Shown here piece after piece: positions 23,724-30,270 of a stretch of DNA of 30,270 nt. A program made the position numbers and the translations under genes. The DNA is taken from the NCBI GenBank assembly GCA_045106175.1, contig JBGCEF010000071.1, forward strand, positions 1-30,270. The letters are read 5' to 3'. The notes under the pieces were generated by a model. The model had not been told where the DNA came from and searched no databases. It saw only the letters and a program-made list of their open reading frames with translations. The first letter of the stretch is position 1, and each line of letters starts with the position of its first letter. The stretch comes from TMED27 sp045106175 (GTDB lineage: Bacteria > Pseudomonadota > Alphaproteobacteria > Micavibrionales > Micavibrionaceae).

Positions 23724-24560
23724 ATGAGCGATTTGCAAAGCATTATTGAAAAAGCATGGGACGCACGAGCAGAGCTTAGTGAAGATACTCAGGGTGATTA
23801 CAGAGATGCGGTTGAAGACGCCCTCAATCAGTTAGATGCAGGTCAAGCGCGTGTTGCAGAAAAGATCGATGGGTCATGGGTTGTGCATCAGTGGCTTAAA
23901 AAAGCGGTATTGCTATCTTTTCGTCTCAATCCAATGCAACGCATTTCGGGCGGTCCTAACCAATCGAGCTGGTATGACAAGGTTGAAAGCAAGTTTCACG
24001 GATGGGATAGCAAACGTTTTCAAGAAGCAGGTTTTCGCGCAGTCCCTAATTGTGTTGTGCGTCATGCATCTTTTGTCGGTAAAGGCGCAGTTTTGATGCC
24101 GTCTTTCGTGAATATTGGTGCTTATGTTGATGAAGGTACGATGGTGGATACTTGGGTGACGGTTGGATCATGTGCGCAGATTGGTAAAGACGTTCATTTA
24201 TCCGGCGGCGTTGGTATTGGTGGCGTTTTAGAGCCTTTACAAGCGAACCCAACGATCATTGAAGATAACTGTTTTATCGGTGCGCGTTCAGAAGTTGTCG
24301 AGGGCGTTGTTGTTGAAGAAGGCTCTGTCTTGTCGATGGGTGTTTTTATTAGCCAGTCTACAAAAATTATAGACCGCACAACGGGTGAAATTTTTTATGG
24401 TCGTGTTCCCGCCTATTCAGTTGTTGTGCCAGGTTCGATGCCAGGTAAAGATTTACCAGATGGATCGCCAGGCCCAAGTTTGTCATGCGCTGTTATTGTT
24501 AAGCGCGTTGATGAGCAGACGCGCTCAAAGACAAGCATTAATGATCTTTTGCGTGATTGA
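23724..24560 (+). CDS. dapD: 2,3,4,5-tetrahydropyridine-2,6-dicarboxylate N-succinyltransferase
   Basis: A 278-residue enzyme of the succinylase route to diaminopimelate and lysine (E. coli DapD has 274). It starts MSDLQSIIEKAWDARAEL with a helical N-terminal domain that includes DAVEDALNQLDAGQARVAEK-like spacing and WVVHQWLKKAVLLSFRL. The left-handed beta-helix follows, with hexapeptide repeats such as GAVLMPSFVNIGAYVDEGTM, TVGSCAQIGKDVHLSGGVGI and FIGARSEVVEGVVVEEGSVL. The C-terminus RVDEQTRSKTSINDLLRD is typical. It shares the pathway with dapE about 1.2 kb downstream; an HD-domain gene is inserted between them. The 86-base leader before it contains no obvious promoter, so it may be cotranscribed with the orphan gene upstream. 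Confidence 0.96.
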   Translation: MSDLQSIIEKAWDARAELSEDTQGDYRDAVEDALNQLDAGQARVAEKIDGSWVVHQWLKKAVLLSFRLNPMQRISGGPNQSSWYDKVESKFHGWDSKRFQEAGFRAVPNCVVRHASFVGKGAVLMPSFVNIGAYVDEGTMVDTWVTVGSCAQIGKDVHLSGGVGIGGVLEPLQANPTIIEDNCFIGARSEVVEGVVVEEGSVLSMGVFISQSTKIIDRTTGEIFYGRVPAYSVVVPGSMPGKDLPDGSPGPSLSCAVIVKRVDEQTRSKTSINDLLRD

Positions 24561-24682
24561 TATCATCTAAAATTATTACATAATAACATTAGTATTTTTT
24601 CATATACATATTTTTCTTGTGATTACGGGAAATCATGTGTTATCGACAATGTTTAATCATACTTTTGCGTATCTGAGTTTTC

Positions 24683-25678
24683 ATGGGTTGGAATAAATCA
24701 CTTACAAAATTATTTGCTTTTCGTAGCGAAGAAGAGCTTCACAAAGATAATGGCAAGCACCTGATTAGGGTTGTTGATGAATTTTTGATGCCCAAAACTC
24801 AGGAGAGCGCTTCGGCCCTTTCTGCGCAATGGCGTTATTCATGTAATGGGTTATCTGCCAATATTCTTGGCATGGCCTGTGCTGATCTTGTTAAAGGTCT
24901 GAAAGGTGAAAAATTAAGAAATGATGGAAGCCCATCTATTGTACATGAATATTCTCAAATGTTTTATTTGCGCGCCCTTTTGCAGCGCGGCTTTCATATT
25001 GATCGTCCTGATTTGGTGGCTTGTGTTGCGGCGATCCATGATGTTGGAGAAGAATATGGCAAGACGACCAATGATATCAGGCAATATTTAACTGATTATA
25101 TTAATAAATATGGTGATTCTATCAATCCTGGAATGCGTTCAAGCCTTCAGCAAGATATTGAGACGATTGTAAAATCTTACTTCGCGATTTCACGAGAAAT
25201 TGAAGGCGAAAAACCAAAGATGAAGAAAGTCGATTACATTGAAGGCGTCGTGCATGATGAGATTGCTTCTATCGTTAAGGTTCTTGATCGTATACATAAT
25301 ATCTCAACGCCGAGCGCAAAAGGAGCAGGAAGAAAGATTGATGAGACGGGTTCTCTATTCATGTCTGCTCAGTATCCGATTGATAAATGTGAAGATAATT
25401 GTGATTATTTTGAAGCTGCGGCCTTACTTTATCCGCATCATGAAGAACTCTTTAAACATTTAAAGAGGGTTGTTGGTACTGCTCTTAATCTTCGTATAGC
25501 ACATCGCGATAACAAAAATAGCCTTGAAAGAAAGGGTGAACTGACAATCGAAGACACTGATCGCATGATTGTTAAAAGTTTGAGAAAAACAGAGCTACCG
25601 CATGTTTTACGTCCTTTACGTGTTTTAAAGCACAGGCTTGATGAGCAAATCGAAGCCGCAAGGCTTGAAGCTGTTTAA
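24683..25678 (+). CDS. HD-domain protein resembling the (p)ppGpp hydrolase domain of Rel/SpoT
   Basis: A 331-residue soluble protein with an HD phosphohydrolase domain at about 78-210. The pattern follows the Rel/SpoT hydrolase: LRNDGSPSIVHEYSQ (His88, compare the family's Arg...Gly-Glu-Pro-Tyr-Ile-x-His), AAIHDVGEEYGKT (His119-Asp120, with Glu123-Glu124 where Rel has Glu-Asp), and IVKVLDRIHNIST (Asp202, matching the Leu-x-Asp-Arg-Leu-His-Asn motif). No synthetase, TGS or ACT domain is present, so it would be a stand-alone hydrolase, like small alarmone hydrolases. The C-terminal 120 residues are helical and unassigned. It lies between dapD (122 bases) and dapE (51 bases). The substrate could also be another nucleotide; the alarmone link is inference. 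Confidence 0.7.
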   Translation: MGWNKSLTKLFAFRSEEELHKDNGKHLIRVVDEFLMPKTQESASALSAQWRYSCNGLSANILGMACADLVKGLKGEKLRNDGSPSIVHEYSQMFYLRALLQRGFHIDRPDLVACVAAIHDVGEEYGKTTNDIRQYLTDYINKYGDSINPGMRSSLQQDIETIVKSYFAISREIEGEKPKMKKVDYIEGVVHDEIASIVKVLDRIHNISTPSAKGAGRKIDETGSLFMSAQYPIDKCEDNCDYFEAAALLYPHHEELFKHLKRVVGTALNLRIAHRDNKNSLERKGELTIEDTDRMIVKSLRKTELPHVLRPLRVLKHRLDEQIEAARLEAV

Positions 25679-25716
25679 AAACAAAGAAAACTTGCGGAAC
25701 ATCACAAAACGCGCAT

Positions 25717-25730
25717 TATATGATCATATA
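25717..25730. promoter_or_regulatory. Perfect 14-bp palindrome at the dapE start
   Basis: TATATGATCATATA reads the same on both strands and its last base is the A of the dapE ATG. No Shine-Dalgarno is visible in the 40 bases before the start, so the element may act as an operator or as weak structure at the initiation site. AT-rich palindromes of this size can also occur by chance. Confidence 0.3.
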
Positions 25731-26866
25731 TGCTAAATGTTGTAGAACTTCTTGAAAAACTCATACGCTGCCCTTCCGTCACACCAGAAGACGCGGGGGC
25801 ACAAGGGATTTTGTCTGATGCTCTGACCTCTCTGGGGTTTGAATGTCATCATCTGCCGTTTTCAGATGAGACAGGTACAGTTCCTAATCTATTTGCACGT
25901 TGGGGCTCTCAAAGTCCGCATATTTGTTTTGCCGGTCATACCGATGTTGTTCCCGTTGGGGATGAGGCGGCCTGGACGTCTCCGCCATTTCAGCCAGAAA
26001 TACGCGATGGTGTTTTATACGGGCGCGGGTCGAGTGATATGAAAGGCGGGGTTGCGGCTTTTGTATCTGCGGTCGCTTATTATCTTGAAAATCATACGCC
26101 GCAAGGTTCGATTAGCTTTTTAATCACGGGGGATGAAGAAGACCTAGCCGTGAACGGAACAGTTAAAGTTTTGCAGTGGATGAAAGAAAACGGTCATACA
26201 CCTGATGTTGCGATTGTTGGTGAGCCCACTAATCCAGATCATTTAGGACAAGAAATTAAGATTGGGCGGCGCGGATCATTAAGCGGACATTTGTGTGTTA
26301 AGGGTACTCAAGGGCACGTTGCCTATCAACACCTGGCTGATAACCCTCTGCCGCGTTTGATTAAGTTGGGGGATAGTCTGGCGTCTTATGAATTTGATCA
26401 AGGGAGTGAGTTTTTCCCCGCGACGAATTTAGAAATCTCCAGCATTGATGTTGGTAATTCTGTAACCAACATTATACCAGCCGAAGGGCGTTTAGATTTT
26501 AATGTACGCTTTAATGATGGGTGGAGCAGCAGAAGTTTAAAAAGCAAGATTATTGAACTTTTAGACGCTCATGATTTTGATTATAAGCTGGAGTTTGAAG
26601 GCAATGCCGAGAGCTTTATCACTCAGCCCGGCGCGTGGAGCACGATTGTGCGTGATGCGGTTGAGGATGTGACTGGGAAAGTTCCGACATACACAACTAA
26701 TGGCGGAACCTCTGATGCGCGCTTTGTTGTGCAACATTGTCCGGTCATTGAATGTGGCGCGATTAATGCGAGTATTCATCAAGTTGATGAAAATGTGCGC
26801 CTATCTGATCTTGAGGATCTAACGCGTATTTATGAACGAATTTTAGTGCGTTATTTTGAGGCTTAA
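25730..26866 (+). CDS. dapE: Succinyl-diaminopimelate desuccinylase
   Basis: A 378-residue di-zinc peptidase-family enzyme that removes succinate from N-succinyl-LL-diaminopimelate. All metal ligands and the catalytic base are present: His70 and Asp72 (CFAGHTDVVPVGD), Asp103 (YGRGSSDMKGG), Glu136 (catalytic) and Glu137 (TGDEED), Glu165 (IVGEPT) and His350 (ASIHQVDENV). They closely match E. coli DapE numbering (66, 68, 100, 134, 135, 163, 349). The start at 25730 puts the family's usual N-terminus (LLEKLIRCPSVTPEDAGAQG) at the right place but lacks a ribosome site. It ends 14 bases from the convergent PRC-barrel gene with no terminator hairpin seen between them. Confidence 0.97.
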   Translation: MLNVVELLEKLIRCPSVTPEDAGAQGILSDALTSLGFECHHLPFSDETGTVPNLFARWGSQSPHICFAGHTDVVPVGDEAAWTSPPFQPEIRDGVLYGRGSSDMKGGVAAFVSAVAYYLENHTPQGSISFLITGDEEDLAVNGTVKVLQWMKENGHTPDVAIVGEPTNPDHLGQEIKIGRRGSLSGHLCVKGTQGHVAYQHLADNPLPRLIKLGDSLASYEFDQGSEFFPATNLEISSIDVGNSVTNIIPAEGRLDFNVRFNDGWSSRSLKSKIIELLDAHDFDYKLEFEGNAESFITQPGAWSTIVRDAVEDVTGKVPTYTTNGGTSDARFVVQHCPVIECGAINASIHQVDENVRLSDLEDLTRIYERILVRYFEA

Positions 26867-26880
26867 TTTAAAATTTTAGG

Positions 26881-27561
26881 TTAGTCGTCTGCAATTTCGA
26901 ACATTGCATTGGCCAACCCACGACTGACCGTTCCTGATAAACGTCCGCGTTCATATTTAAATTCAACATTACGAAATGGTACTGCGACTGTTTCGCCTCT
27001 TAAGGTTCCGTAAGAAAGTTTTGCGTAAATTGCACTCGCAATACCTCCATCGGCACCAAATAGAACATTTTCAACTTTACCTAAGCGACGCCCATCGCTT
27101 GATCGTAAGGATGATCCGATAATTGCGCGTGTAGAGAAAGTTACGTTATTACGGCCCGAAGCTGTTTCAATGTCAGCTAAAAGACGTGGGTACATATCCG
27201 CGATCTCATCGGCGTCCATATTCATTTGATATGCGTCTGACGTTGTTCGAATTCTTAAAGCGCGAAAATTCAAGCTTACTAAATTACCAAGACGCAAACG
27301 ATCAAATTCAGTGTTAATTCCTGAGATTGTTCCATTTTGATTAAGGATGACATCTTGGACAGTTCCGACAACTTTATTTTTCCGGTCAAGTATTTTGCGA
27401 TCGAGTACCTTTTCAACACGATCAAATTCAGGATTCTGGAGAGGTTTAATACGGTTTAGCGTGCTTAATTGTTCAAATTCACGGTTATTTTGCGCCATTG
27501 CATCCATCGAGGATAAGGCAAACATGATGATTGTGCATAAAAGGATTTTTGTCAGGTTCAT
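26881..27561 (-). CDS. Exported tandem PRC-barrel protein
   Basis: A 226-residue protein with a signal peptide (1-23, ending SMDAMA) and two PRC-barrel domains. Repeat 1 (about 50-115) reads VEKVLDRKILDRKNKVVGTV, then VILNQNGTISGI; repeat 2 (about 145-210) has IIGSSLRSSDGRRLGKVENV, then VLFGADGGIASAIYAKLSYG and TVAVPFRNVEF. PRC barrels are small beta-barrels that bind protein or RNA partners; exported forms are common in Alphaproteobacteria and mostly uncharacterised. GGAG lies 5 bases before the ATG. It is the last gene of the minus-strand run def, fmt, truA, but is 73 bases from truA and may have its own promoter. Confidence 0.82.
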   Translation of the reverse strand: MNLTKILLCTIIMFALSSMDAMAQNNREFEQLSTLNRIKPLQNPEFDRVEKVLDRKILDRKNKVVGTVQDVILNQNGTISGINTEFDRLRLGNLVSLNFRALRIRTTSDAYQMNMDADEIADMYPRLLADIETASGRNNVTFSTRAIIGSSLRSSDGRRLGKVENVLFGADGGIASAIYAKLSYGTLRGETVAVPFRNVEFKYERGRLSGTVSRGLANAMFEIADD

Positions 27562-27634
27562 TGCTAACTCCAGAATTTATTTGCAACATGTATAGACCAA
27601 ATAATAGGAAATAGCAAATTATTTTTCATAATTA

Positions 27635-28405
27635 CTATAGATTGAGATAATCTATTCTTACCAAATATAAACCATCCGCAGGCGCGGTTGGCCCCCCTTT
27701 TGTTCTGTCTTGGGCGTTTAATGCGCTAATGATGTCTTCCGGTTTCCATTTATCTTCACCGATGAGGGTTAATGTTCCTACAATATTACGGACCATATGA
27801 TGCAAGAATGACATCGCTTCGGCTTCAATGAATATTTCTTGAGCGCCTTCGCTTGTTTGAAAGCTTTGCACGTCTAAGCGGTCTAAAGTGCGCACAGGGT
27901 TTTTGGCCTGGCATTCAGAATCGCGGAATGTTGAAAAATCATGTTGTCCTAGTAAAAGTTGCGCTGCGTCGTGCATAGCTTCGGTGTTAAGGGGTCGACG
28001 GATATGCCACGCACGATTTTGATCAAAGGTCAAAAAAGATGGACGATTAATAATACGGTACGCATATAATTTGTTTTTTGCGGTAAATCGGGCGTGAAAA
28101 TCATCTTCAACGATTTCGGTGCTTATGATCGCGATGGGTTGCGGGCGTAAATGTGCGTTAATTGCTTTTGAAATGGCGTAGCCGTCCATTGGTTTTGAAA
28201 AGTCTTGTAAATCAACATGGGCAATTTGACCACGTGCGTGAACGCCTGCGTCTGTCCGCCCTGCGGATGTGACTTCCACTGTTTGACCGGAAAAGGCATG
28301 AATAGCTTTTTCAATTTCTTCTTGAATTGTTGGTAAGTCTGGCTGTTTTTGCCACCCATAATATCCAGTACCCTGATATTCGATTGTTAGCTTATATCTG
28401 GTCAC
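27635..28405 (-). CDS. truA: tRNA pseudouridine(38-40) synthase
   Basis: A 256-residue enzyme that converts uridines 38-40 of tRNA anticodon arms into pseudouridine. The catalytic Asp52 is in TSAGRTDAGVHARGQ. Other family features are YKLTIEYQGTGYYGWQKQP at the start, the HARF element (DDFHARFTAKNKLYAYRI) and the C-terminal FLHHMVRNIVGTL. The start codon overlaps the fmt stop by four bases (ATGA), so the two are translationally coupled. Length fits the usual 245-270 residues. Confidence 0.97.
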   Translation of the reverse strand: MTRYKLTIEYQGTGYYGWQKQPDLPTIQEEIEKAIHAFSGQTVEVTSAGRTDAGVHARGQIAHVDLQDFSKPMDGYAISKAINAHLRPQPIAIISTEIVEDDFHARFTAKNKLYAYRIINRPSFLTFDQNRAWHIRRPLNTEAMHDAAQLLLGQHDFSTFRDSECQAKNPVRTLDRLDVQSFQTSEGAQEIFIEAEAMSFLHHMVRNIVGTLTLIGEDKWKPEDIISALNAQDRTKGGPTAPADGLYLVRIDYLNL

Positions 28406-29340
28406 GGCAAATGCTCGCCGATTTTTATATAGCCGCCATTTATTGCCGATGCGATATCCATGGGTTTTTTACCAGCAGGTTGGAGGGTGTTAATTTTTAA
28501 AATTGTGCCTTGGGCGCATGCAACTCTGCCTTTTTTATCGATCAAGGTGCCGGTGGGCTTATCTGTTTTTTCATCTAAAGCTTGCGCGGATTGTATTTTG
28601 ATACGAGTCTTATCGTCGCTCATGAATGTTCCTGGCCAAGGATTAAGGGCGCGAATTTGGCAGTCTATTTCTTTGGCTGTTTGCTGCCAATTAATTTTAC
28701 CGTCTGATTTTTTTAAAAGCGGCGCATAGCTTGATTGGCTGTCATCTTGAGGGGATGATTTTAGAGATCCGGTTTTTGATAGCTCATTGAGTGCGTCAAT
28801 AATCATATTCCCGCCGAGAGTTGATAAATCATCATGTAAGCTCTGCGCTGTTGTTTTATTTGTAATTGGTATCTTTTGTTTAGAAATTTCCGGGCCAGTG
28901 TCCAAGCCTTCATCCATTTGCATTAATGTGACGCCTGTTTCTTTATCACCTTTCCAGATTGCGTGCTGGATCGGTGAAGCGCCGCGCCAACGCGAAAGCA
29001 AGGATGCATGAATATTGATACAACCATATTGCGGACTTTCTAGGATTACTTTTGGCAGGATTAAGCCATATGCGGCAACGATTGCAACGTCCAGATTATG
29101 GCTGTCGAATTCTTCTTGTTGTTCTTTTTGTTTCAGCGACTTTGGATGAAAAACAGGGATGCCATGATTTTGTGCATATTGATGCACGGGTGATAGCTGC
29201 ACCTTATGACCTCGCCCTTTTGGACGCGGCGGTTGGGAATAAACACAAATTAAATCATTTGGCCCTTCATGAATTGCTTTTAGGGCCGTTACCGAAAAGT
29301 CAGGAGTTCCCATGAAACCGATGCGCAATATTTTATCCAT
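28402..29340 (-). CDS. fmt: Methionyl-tRNA formyltransferase
   Basis: A 312-residue enzyme that formylates initiator Met-tRNA using 10-formyltetrahydrofolate. Catalytic residues keep E. coli numbering: Asn109 and His111 in INIHASLLSRWRGASPI, and Asp147 in MQMDEGLDTGP. The N-terminus RIGFMGTPDFSVTALK is typical, and the Pro/Lys/Gly-rich loop PPRPKGRGHK (38-46) is the tRNA-contacting loop. The C-terminal OB-fold begins about residue 210. It follows def by 6 bases and overlaps truA by 4. Confidence 0.97.
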   Translation of the reverse strand: MDKILRIGFMGTPDFSVTALKAIHEGPNDLICVYSQPPRPKGRGHKVQLSPVHQYAQNHGIPVFHPKSLKQKEQQEEFDSHNLDVAIVAAYGLILPKVILESPQYGCINIHASLLSRWRGASPIQHAIWKGDKETGVTLMQMDEGLDTGPEISKQKIPITNKTTAQSLHDDLSTLGGNMIIDALNELSKTGSLKSSPQDDSQSSYAPLLKKSDGKINWQQTAKEIDCQIRALNPWPGTFMSDDKTRIKIQSAQALDEKTDKPTGTLIDKKGRVACAQGTILKINTLQPAGKKPMDIASAINGGYIKIGEHLP

Positions 29341-29346
29341 GTGTCT

Positions 29347-29877
29347 TTAGATCAAGTTTTGTTTTTTCATTTTCTCAACTTTGCGCAAGATCATATTGCG
29401 TTTCAATGATGAGAGATAATCGATAAAGAGCGTGCCATTAAGATGATCAATTTCATGCTGTACGCAATGGGATAAAAGCCCCTCTGCTTCTAGCTCAGTT
29501 TCTTTACCATCGTAATTAAGGTATTTGACGCGCACAATCGCAGGGCGCTCAACTTCGGCGTATTGTTTTGGAATAGATAAGCAGCCCTCTTCCATCACGC
29601 TCATTTGTTCAGATTCATAGATAATTTCAGGATTTGCCATACATATTGGTGTCGGTTCTTCACCGTCGTCGGTGCGAGCAAGGTCCATCACAAGCACACG
29701 ATTAAGCAGACCGACTTGATTTGCGGCCAAGCCTATACCTGGCGCGTCATACATTGTGTCTAACATACGATCCATTTGCTTTTGGACATCGGATGTTACG
29801 CCATCAATCGCGTGGGCGGTTTCTTTCAAAATGCCCTGCGGAACTTTTACGATTTCATATAATTCACTCATAAGCAT
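29347..29877 (-). CDS. def: Peptide deformylase
   Basis: A 176-residue metalloenzyme that removes the formyl group from new proteins, the partner step to fmt. Three motifs are intact: GIGLAANQVG (47-56), EEGCLSIP (97-103, ligand Cys99) and CVQHEIDHLNG (138-148, ligands His141 and His145, catalytic Glu142). Two starts are possible, ATG 29877 and ATG 29871 (MSELYEIV); neither has a clear ribosome site and they differ by only two residues. It heads the def-fmt-truA operon and is divergent from the exported protein at the window edge, with 50 bases between starts. Confidence 0.97.
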   Translation of the reverse strand: MLMSELYEIVKVPQGILKETAHAIDGVTSDVQKQMDRMLDTMYDAPGIGLAANQVGLLNRVLVMDLARTDDGEEPTPICMANPEIIYESEQMSVMEEGCLSIPKQYAEVERPAIVRVKYLNYDGKETELEAEGLLSHCVQHEIDHLNGTLFIDYLSSLKRNMILRKVEKMKKQNLI

Positions 29878-29927
29878 TAGGTAATGTGATTTTAGCAGGG
29901 GGTCAAGGATAAGAAATATATTGCATT

Positions 29928-30270
29928 ATGAAAATATATAACTATATTGCCGGCATGAGTATGGTTACGAGAAGACAAGCATTAGCGACTTTATGGGGTG
30001 GGTGCGCCGCGGCAGCCACGTATGGGGCAAGTGTTAAGGCAGGTAAAATGGCGGCTGAAGCGTTTGAGCCTGAGCCTATTGATTCATGGAATCTTTTTAC
30101 ATCAATCCGATCACTTTACGCGGGTGAAAGCATCATTGCCACAGAAGATGAAAAAGATCAGTATGCTGCCAATCTTACCGATTTTGTCATGCAGTTTGAA
30201 AATGATGCTTCTGATCGTGATCCAGATTATCGTAATGCTGGACTATCCATGCTTTTAAATGCCTGGAGCG
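29928..30270 (+). CDS. N-terminal part of an exported protein with a twin-arginine-like signal
   Basis: An open frame runs from ATG 29928 to the end of the window (114 codons) with no stop, so the 3' part is missing. The N-terminus contains TRRQALATLWGGCAAAATYG (residues 14-33), which is a twin-arginine type signal: Arg-Arg, then a moderately hydrophobic stretch rich in Ala and Gly. Later ATGs at 29955 and 29961 would put the Arg pair closer to the N-terminus, as is usual; only AAGGA at 29905-29909 resembles a ribosome site and it is far from all of them. The visible mature part (EAFEPEPIDSWNLFTSIRSL, then helical, acidic sequence) is not recognisable. A competing frame from 29998 is a shadow. 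Confidence 0.6.
   Translation, partial: MKIYNYIAGMSMVTRRQALATLWGGCAAAATYGASVKAGKMAAEAFEPEPIDSWNLFTSIRSLYAGESIIATEDEKDQYAANLTDFVMQFENDASDRDPDYRNAGLSMLLNAWS

Noticed and set aside
29998..30258. + strand open frame at the right edge
   Set aside because: The frame from 29928 stays open to the window end and encodes a twin-arginine-like signal; this one is its shadow.
1..30270. CRISPR arrays, insertion sequences, phage or defence islands
   Set aside because: No regularly spaced repeats, transposases, integrases, or known defence genes were seen on either strand.

Overview
The window is a dense stretch of chromosome from a moderately AT-rich bacterium, most likely an alphaproteobacterium. The clues are a FYDLN_acid (TIGR02300) zinc-ribbon protein, a family almost confined to that class; the gene order dapD, dapE, truA, fmt, def, common in alphaproteobacteria; a DUF3108 protein; and the overall protein flavour. 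A deep-branching or Micavibrio-like lineage is possible, but I cannot fix the genus. No rRNA, tRNA, CRISPR array, insertion sequence or phage gene is visible. No gene-free gap exceeds 300 bases.

Layout. 1-5282 (mostly +): the tail of a GNAT acetyltransferase, a Sco1/SenC copper chaperone, a FadL-type outer-membrane fatty-acid channel, a small SCP2 lipid-binding protein (-), a large exported acidic coiled-coil protein of unknown role, and an exported DM13-domain protein. Two clear bidirectional terminators separate convergent genes here. 5365-9145: an acyl-CoA dehydrogenase (-), a putative circularly permuted papain-fold protein (+), and two uncharacterised genes (-). 9223-14742 (all -): a tightly packed probable operon running thiolase, 82-aa membrane protein, two-domain hydroxyacyl-CoA dehydrogenase/enoyl-CoA hydratase, SpoU methyltransferase, half-size EamA transporter, ceramidase-family membrane hydrolase. 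14976-16943 (+): the FYDLN protein, prmA and an orphan gene. 16924-22936 (-): FemAB-like protein, DUF3108 envelope protein, glmU (with a strange C-terminal tail), glmS and a six-helix membrane protein. 22972-26866 (+): an orphan gene, dapD, an HD-domain protein resembling the (p)ppGpp hydrolase domain of Rel/SpoT, and dapE. 26881-29877 (-): a tandem PRC-barrel exported protein, truA, fmt and def. At the right edge an exported protein with a twin-arginine-like signal begins and runs out of the window.

How the genes fit together. FadL uptake, SCP2, acyl-CoA dehydrogenase, the FadN-like enzyme and thiolase together cover import and the full beta-oxidation spiral. A ceramidase-like membrane enzyme sits in the same operon and could supply fatty acids. 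glmU/glmS make UDP-GlcNAc and dapD/dapE make diaminopimelate, both for peptidoglycan, and FemAB-like and DUF3108 genes lie between them. def/fmt process the translation-initiator methionine, and truA, prmA and the SpoU enzyme modify RNA or ribosomal protein.

The points most worth pursuing are the Rel/SpoT-like HD protein inside the dap cluster, the GlmU carrying what looks like an exported small protein fused to its C-terminus, the permuted papain-like candidate, the ceramidase in a beta-oxidation operon, several orphan genes, and perfect palindromes upstream of fadL and over the dapE start. I did not find a convincing, wholly new multi-gene system.
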